Source of the DNA: Moheibacter stercoris | GTDB lineage: Bacteria > Bacteroidota > Bacteroidia > Flavobacteriales > Weeksellaceae | Length of the DNA: 64,000 nucleotides | Assembly (NCBI RefSeq): GCF_040545805.1 | Contig: NZ_JBEPMO010000012.1 | Location: forward strand, 1 to 64,000 | Direction of reading: 5' to 3' | Part shown: piece after piece, positions 60,265 through 64,000 of the stretch | Numbering within the stretch: the first letter of the stretch is position 1 | Layout: each line of letters begins with the position of its first letter | Program-made: the position numbers and the translations under genes | The notes under the pieces: model-generated | Told to the model about the DNA's origin: nothing | Seen by the model: only the letters and a program-made list of their open reading frames with translations | Databases searched by the model: none

Positions 60265-61218
60265 TTAAGTTGATACGAATTTAATATTTCTGCTGAAACC
60301 TTCCAATTTTGTTCGCTTTACTGCAGATTTTTGGAAAATTTCTTTGAATACTTCTTCCGTAATTTCTTGCCAATCTGATTTTGAATAATTCAATAATTTC
60401 TCATGCGGTTGGAAATCTTTTTCTTGATGCGAAATTGAAAATCGATTCCATGGACATACATCTTGGCAAACGTCGCATCCAAAAATCCAATCATCAAATT
60501 TCCCTTTCATTTCGTTTGGAATGGATTCTTTTAATTCAATGGTAAAATAAGAAATGCATTTGCTTCCATCAACTGTTCGATTGGGTAAAATTGCTTCGGT
60601 TGGACAAGAATCTATGCATTTCGTACAATTCCCACAATGATCTGTTTGGATGGGTTGATCATAGCAGAATTCTGCATCCAAAATAATTTCGGCTAAAAAG
60701 AAAAAAGAACCTTTTTGTTTGGATAGCGTAAGCGTGTTTTTTCCAACCCAACCGAGTCCAGCTTTTGCAGCCCAAGCATGTTCCAAAATAGGCGCCGAAT
60801 CCACAAAAACACGACCGTTTATATCGCCAAATTCTTCTTGGATAAAGTGCAACAATTCTTTGAGTTTATCTTTTACGACAAAATGATAATCCTTGCCATA
60901 AGCGTATTTCGCGATTTTGAAACTGTCGTTACGTTGAAAGGTTTCCGGATAATAATTATAGGTTAAGGAGATTACGGATTTTGCATTTTCGACCAATAAT
61001 CGAGGGTCCAAACGTTTGTCAAAATGATTTTCCATATAGGACATTTTTCCATGAAAATCATTTTTTAGCCAATTTTCCAATCGTGGAGCTTCTTTCTCCA
61101 AAAATTCAGCTTTGGCAATTCCACAAGATAAAAAACCCAATTCCTTTGCGCGATTCTTGATGATTTCGGCAGGAGTTAAGTTTCTATTTTGCTTCTCTGA
61201 ATTTGTTAAAATTTCCAC
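60265..61218 (-). CDS. queG: Epoxyqueuosine reductase
   Basis: A 317-residue cobalamin- and Fe-S-dependent enzyme that reduces epoxyqueuosine to queuosine in tRNA. KNRAKELGFLSCGIAKAEF near the start, SLTYNYY, AGLGWVGKNTLTLS near the middle and two 4Fe-4S motifs (CGNCTKCIDSCPTEA and CDVCQDVCPWN). The frame reaches a TTG at 61242, but a TAACTTTG promoter box (61240-61247) covers it, so the GTG at 61218 is the better start. It lies ten bases from the secreted protein gene downstream. Confidence 0.92.
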   Translation of the reverse strand: MEILTNSEKQNRNLTPAEIIKNRAKELGFLSCGIAKAEFLEKEAPRLENWLKNDFHGKMSYMENHFDKRLDPRLLVENAKSVISLTYNYYPETFQRNDSFKIAKYAYGKDYHFVVKDKLKELLHFIQEEFGDINGRVFVDSAPILEHAWAAKAGLGWVGKNTLTLSKQKGSFFFLAEIILDAEFCYDQPIQTDHCGNCTKCIDSCPTEAILPNRTVDGSKCISYFTIELKESIPNEMKGKFDDWIFGCDVCQDVCPWNRFSISHQEKDFQPHEKLLNYSKSDWQEITEEVFKEIFQKSAVKRTKLEGFSRNIKFVST

Positions 61219-61292
61219 AAAATTAAATATTGAAAGCAACAAAGTTAGAATATCTAGTCAACTTTATACGTTATATACTAAAATACTTAGAT

Positions 61293-61730
61293 ATGAGAAA
61301 CTTACAATTTATGCTGATCCCATTTATAATTTTGGGATTGTTCTTTAGCTCTTGTAGCAATGATGATGACAATAATTCCAATGTAGATCGAATTGTAGGA
61401 TCTTGGGAAATTTCTGATTTAAAACTTAACGGATCGAGTATTTATGATGTGGTTATTTTATTGCCAGAAGGATGCTTTTTAAAATCCAAGGTTCATTTTT
61501 TCAATGACTATACTTTAAAGGCAAATCCATTTATGTTGGATGAACAGGGAAATTGCGTAGAAGGACCTGAGCAATCTGGAACCTGGTCCAAAAGTGGTAA
61601 TACGTATACTTATCAAATAGGAGAGGGAACGACCGATTCTCAAACCGTCACCTTCGTAGGAGATAATACCTTTTATTATTCTTTCACGAATGAAAGCAAT
61701 GAATATCAGGTTTATTTAAGTAGAATGTGA
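61293..61730 (+). CDS. Lipocalin-like lipoprotein
   Basis: A 145-residue lipoprotein (MRNLQFMLIPFIILGLFFSSCSNDDD, lipobox SSC followed by acidic residues as in surface-exposed Bacteroidota lipoproteins). The mature domain is of the lipocalin-like/DUF5004 type: IVGSWEISDLKLNG at the start, then a beta-rich body with GTWSKSGNTYTYQIG. It is probably anchored to the outer membrane; ligand unknown. The frame extends upstream to 61230 but without signal-peptide logic. Confidence 0.75.
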   Translation: MRNLQFMLIPFIILGLFFSSCSNDDDNNSNVDRIVGSWEISDLKLNGSSIYDVVILLPEGCFLKSKVHFFNDYTLKANPFMLDEQGNCVEGPEQSGTWSKSGNTYTYQIGEGTTDSQTVTFVGDNTFYYSFTNESNEYQVYLSRM

Positions 61731-61752
61731 TAAAAACTAAAGTTCAGAACAT

Positions 61753-63582
61753 TTATTTTTCAACATTTTGAAGTTGAATCAAGTTTGAATAAACCCCATT
61801 TTTAGAAAGGAGTTCGGTATGCGTACCGGACTCTTTTATTTTGCCATCTTCCATGACAATGATTTTGTCAGCATTCATAATGGTAGATAATCGATGAGCA
61901 ATTACCAAGGAAGTTCTATTGGCCATCATATTGTTCAAAGCATCTTGAACCAATTTTTCGGAATGCGTATCCAAAGCTGAAGTTGCTTCATCCAAAACCA
62001 TAATTGGTGGATTTTTATAAACCGCTCTGGCAATACTTAAACGTTGCTTTTGGCCACCCGATAATTTTCCGCCGCCTTCTCCGACATTTTCATCGTATTC
62101 ATTTGGAAGTTTTTCGATGAATTCTTCTGCATTGGCAATTTTGGAAGCTTTTTTTACATTTTCTAAACTAGGATTTTCATCGCCCAAAGCAATATTGTTA
62201 AAAATGCTATCGTTGAACAAAATGCTATCCTGGGTAACCAAGCCAAAATGTTTGCGGTATTCTTTTAATTTGATATCACGAATGTCGATTCCGTCAATTA
62301 AGATTTTACCCTGTTTCACATCGTAAAATCTTGTCAATAAATTGGCAATCGTTGATTTTCCACTTCCAGAAGGTCCGACCAATGCAACAGTCTCACCTTT
62401 TTGGATGGTCAAATTGAAGTTTTGAATGATGGTTTTTTCTTGGTATCCAAAGGATACATTTTGAAATTCTATTGACTTGTTAAATTGAGGGAAATCTTGT
62501 GCGTTTTCTTTATCTCGAATGGAAACTTCTGTATCCAATATTTCAAAAATTCTACTTGCCGAAACTTGACCTTTTTGCAAGTCAGACAAAGATTTTGAGA
62601 ATCGTTTGATAGGATCCAATAAGGTATAAAAGGTTCCGATGTAGAAAATGAATTCAGATCCGCTTAAACCATTTCCTTCTAAACTTAATTTCCCACCAAA
62701 AAACACAATCATCGCAATGGTTATGGCTCCAAGAAATTCACTTGTAGGCGAAGCCATTGCTCGTTTTTTCATCACTTTCTGAACCAATCGTCGATAACGA
62801 TTCATGGACAAATTGAAACGACCTGCAATTTGAGAATCCGCATTAAAAATTTTGATAATTTTCAAGGAATTTAAGGTTTCATCTACGTAGGACATGATGT
62901 TGGAAAGTTCGGCTTGAGCTTTTCCGGCATTCTTTTTTAAACTTTTACCGATGACCGAAATAATGGTTCCCATCACTGGGAATACTAAAATGGCAAACAA
63001 AGTTAATTGGTAATTCAAATAAAATAAAGTCGAAACAAAAACGATAATTTGAATAGGTCCACGAATGAGTTCTACCAAACTATTTAAAATATTGTTTTCC
63101 ACTTCGCCCACATCGCTAGATATACGTACCAACATATCTCCTTTTCTTTTTTCGGTAAAAAAGGAAACCGGTAAAGCCAATATTTTATTGTGAATATCAA
63201 TTCTAAAATCTCTCGCAACTCCAGAGCGCATATCAATGAGAAAGTATTCTGACAAATAACTGAAGATATTTCGAAAGAAAAATAATATAATAAACAGAAT
63301 ACAAGAAATCAGTAAAACCTTCAAGGGACCACTCGTATTGGCAATATCCTGCATTTGATATCCAAAAAAATTCGATACATAATCTTTTATATCCAAAATA
63401 TTACCACTGAAAATGGGCTTTTCGGTTATGGGCTCTTTCTTTTCATCAAACAAAACACTTAGAATAGGCATCATAAAAGCCAATGCCAAAACATTAAAAA
63501 TGGCATAGAGGAAATTGCAAATGATGGCTACAATGAAGGAACTTCGATAAGGTTGTACGTATTTGAGCGCTCTTTTGAACAA
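61753..63582 (-). CDS. MsbA-like ABC transporter (fused permease and ATPase)
   Basis: An exporter half-transporter of 609 residues (from the TTG at 63582). Six membrane helices lie in the first ~330 residues and the nucleotide-binding domain is at about 360-600: Walker A GPSGSGKST, signature LSGGQKQR, Walker B IMVLDEATSALD and the His switch AHRLST. The type that exports lipids or lipid A precursors (MsbA) is the likeliest role; drug export cannot be excluded. The frame reaches a TTG at 63609, but that codon is part of a TACATTTG promoter box, so translation must start later. Confidence 0.88.
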   Translation of the reverse strand: MFKRALKYVQPYRSSFIVAIICNFLYAIFNVLALAFMMPILSVLFDEKKEPITEKPIFSGNILDIKDYVSNFFGYQMQDIANTSGPLKVLLISCILFIILFFFRNIFSYLSEYFLIDMRSGVARDFRIDIHNKILALPVSFFTEKRKGDMLVRISSDVGEVENNILNSLVELIRGPIQIIVFVSTLFYLNYQLTLFAILVFPVMGTIISVIGKSLKKNAGKAQAELSNIMSYVDETLNSLKIIKIFNADSQIAGRFNLSMNRYRRLVQKVMKKRAMASPTSEFLGAITIAMIVFFGGKLSLEGNGLSGSEFIFYIGTFYTLLDPIKRFSKSLSDLQKGQVSASRIFEILDTEVSIRDKENAQDFPQFNKSIEFQNVSFGYQEKTIIQNFNLTIQKGETVALVGPSGSGKSTIANLLTRFYDVKQGKILIDGIDIRDIKLKEYRKHFGLVTQDSILFNDSIFNNIALGDENPSLENVKKASKIANAEEFIEKLPNEYDENVGEGGGKLSGGQKQRLSIARAVYKNPPIMVLDEATSALDTHSEKLVQDALNNMMANRTSLVIAHRLSTIMNADKIIVMEDGKIKESGTHTELLSKNGVYSNLIQLQNVEK

Positions 63583-63606
63583 TTGAAATGGATTTAAAAC
63601 GAATGA

Positions 63607-63614
63607 CAAATGTA
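63607..63614 (-). promoter_or_regulatory. -7 promoter box of the ABC transporter gene
   Basis: TACATTTG on the minus strand, 24 bases before the proposed TTG start at 63582. Confidence 0.5.
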
Positions 63615-63725
63615 CGAATCCGAATGAGAATTATGGTTGAAAGCATCGATTAAATAGGAGGTAAGCCCATAAGAAACTTTGAATTTTGTCTATTTAAGAG
63701 TAAATTCGCAGGAAGAAATCTTGCT

Positions 63726-64000
63726 ATGAAAATCGGAATTTTAGGTGGTGGTCAATTGGGCTATATGTTTTTGCAAAACGCATTGCAATATCCAGTAGAA
63801 ATTCATGTCTTGGATCCTGCTGAAAACGCGCCTTGCGCACCCCATGCTCATCATTTCGTTCAAGGAGATTTTGCAGATTATGAAACCGTTGTCAATTTTG
63901 GTAAAGATTTAGATGCAATCGGAATTGAAATAGAGCATGTAAATGTAGAGGCCTTGCAAACTTTGAAGTCAATGGGGAAACGTGTCGTTCCCGATCCAGA
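63726..64000 (+). CDS. purK: 5-(carboxyamino)imidazole ribonucleotide synthase, N-terminal part
   Basis: The first 91 codons are inside the window; the gene runs off the right end. It starts MKIGILGGGQLGYM, the PurK nucleotide-binding start, followed by HVLDPAENAPCAPHAHHFV, GDFADYETV and AIGIEIEHVNVEAL, all typical of the family. PurK is an ATP-grasp enzyme that carboxylates AIR in purine synthesis. A TAAATTCG box at 63701-63708 is a possible promoter. Confidence 0.93.
   Translation, partial: MKIGILGGGQLGYMFLQNALQYPVEIHVLDPAENAPCAPHAHHFVQGDFADYETVVNFGKDLDAIGIEIEHVNVEALQTLKSMGKRVVPDP

Noticed and set aside
63583..63609. TTG at 63609 as start of the ABC exporter
   Set aside because: This TTG is inside the TACATTTG promoter box, so it would lie upstream of the transcript start.
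1..64000. tRNA or rRNA genes
   Set aside because: No cloverleaf-like stretch or conserved T-loop phrase was found in the gaps between genes by eye; a tRNAscan run on the window would be decisive.

Overview
This is a contiguous stretch of a low-GC chromosome from a member of the Bacteroidota, most likely Flavobacteriales. The support is the type IX secretion (T9SS) C-terminal sorting domains on four secreted proteins, a T9SS plug-like protein (DUF5103), many TAnnTTTG promoter boxes of the Bacteroidota type, a menaquinone-only quinone pathway, and a 6S-RNA-like gene between zapA and rny. A relative of Fluviicola/Crocinitomicaceae is my guess, but I cannot settle the genus from the sequence.

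Layout. 1-7.7 kb: two large secreted multidomain T9SS cargo proteins that share modules; the first contains an exact-period 858-bp tandem duplication. 7.7-11.2 kb: an MBL-fold hydrolase, menA, a 174-bp tandem repeat tract and an MFS exporter. 11.2-16.6 kb: accessory region, a single-chain restriction-modification enzyme plus a DUF2971 protein, bracketed by two TPM-domain paralogues. 16.7-21.5 kb: menB, dnaJ-grpE with a probable sigma-54-type promoter, cutC and a Tat-exported Ntn-hydrolase asparaginase. 21.4-22.6 kb: a decayed lipoprotein gene and a GIY-YIG nuclease gene embedded in REP-like hairpins. 22.7-29.4 kb: TonB-dependent receptor, M23 peptidase, coiled-coil protein-zapA-6S-like RNA-rny. 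29.7-32.5 kb: class I ribonucleotide reductase (nrdB-nrdA). 32.6-39.8 kb: lipoproteins, cysteine desulfurase-CvpA, acyl-CoA dehydrogenase, Crp-type regulator, pirin-OsmC and two mini-GNAT genes. 39.8-49.1 kb: T9SS plug protein, P5C dehydrogenase, CDF transporter, P-type ATPase and a fused alpha/beta 2-oxoacid dehydrogenase E1. 49.4-54.1 kb: an Asp-box beta-propeller T9SS cargo, rplM-rpsI-rpsB-tsf, and a tiny T9SS-CTD protein. 54.4-60.3 kb: an Rnk-like protein, the hemA-hemC-hemD-hemE operon with a divergent AraC regulator, and a small secreted protein. 60.3-64 kb: queG, a lipocalin-like lipoprotein, an MsbA-like ABC exporter and the start of purK.

Most of the window is ordinary housekeeping. 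The parts that deserve a second look are the GIY-YIG gene whose last codons are themselves a dispersed hairpin repeat, the 174-bp tandem repeats with a covarying stem, the 6S-like RNA, the R-M module inserted between TPM paralogues, the grpE promoter, and several promoters that sit so close to the start codon that the mRNAs should be almost leaderless. Several genes have start codons assigned here by promoter position. No tRNA, rRNA, CRISPR array, transposase or prophage was seen.
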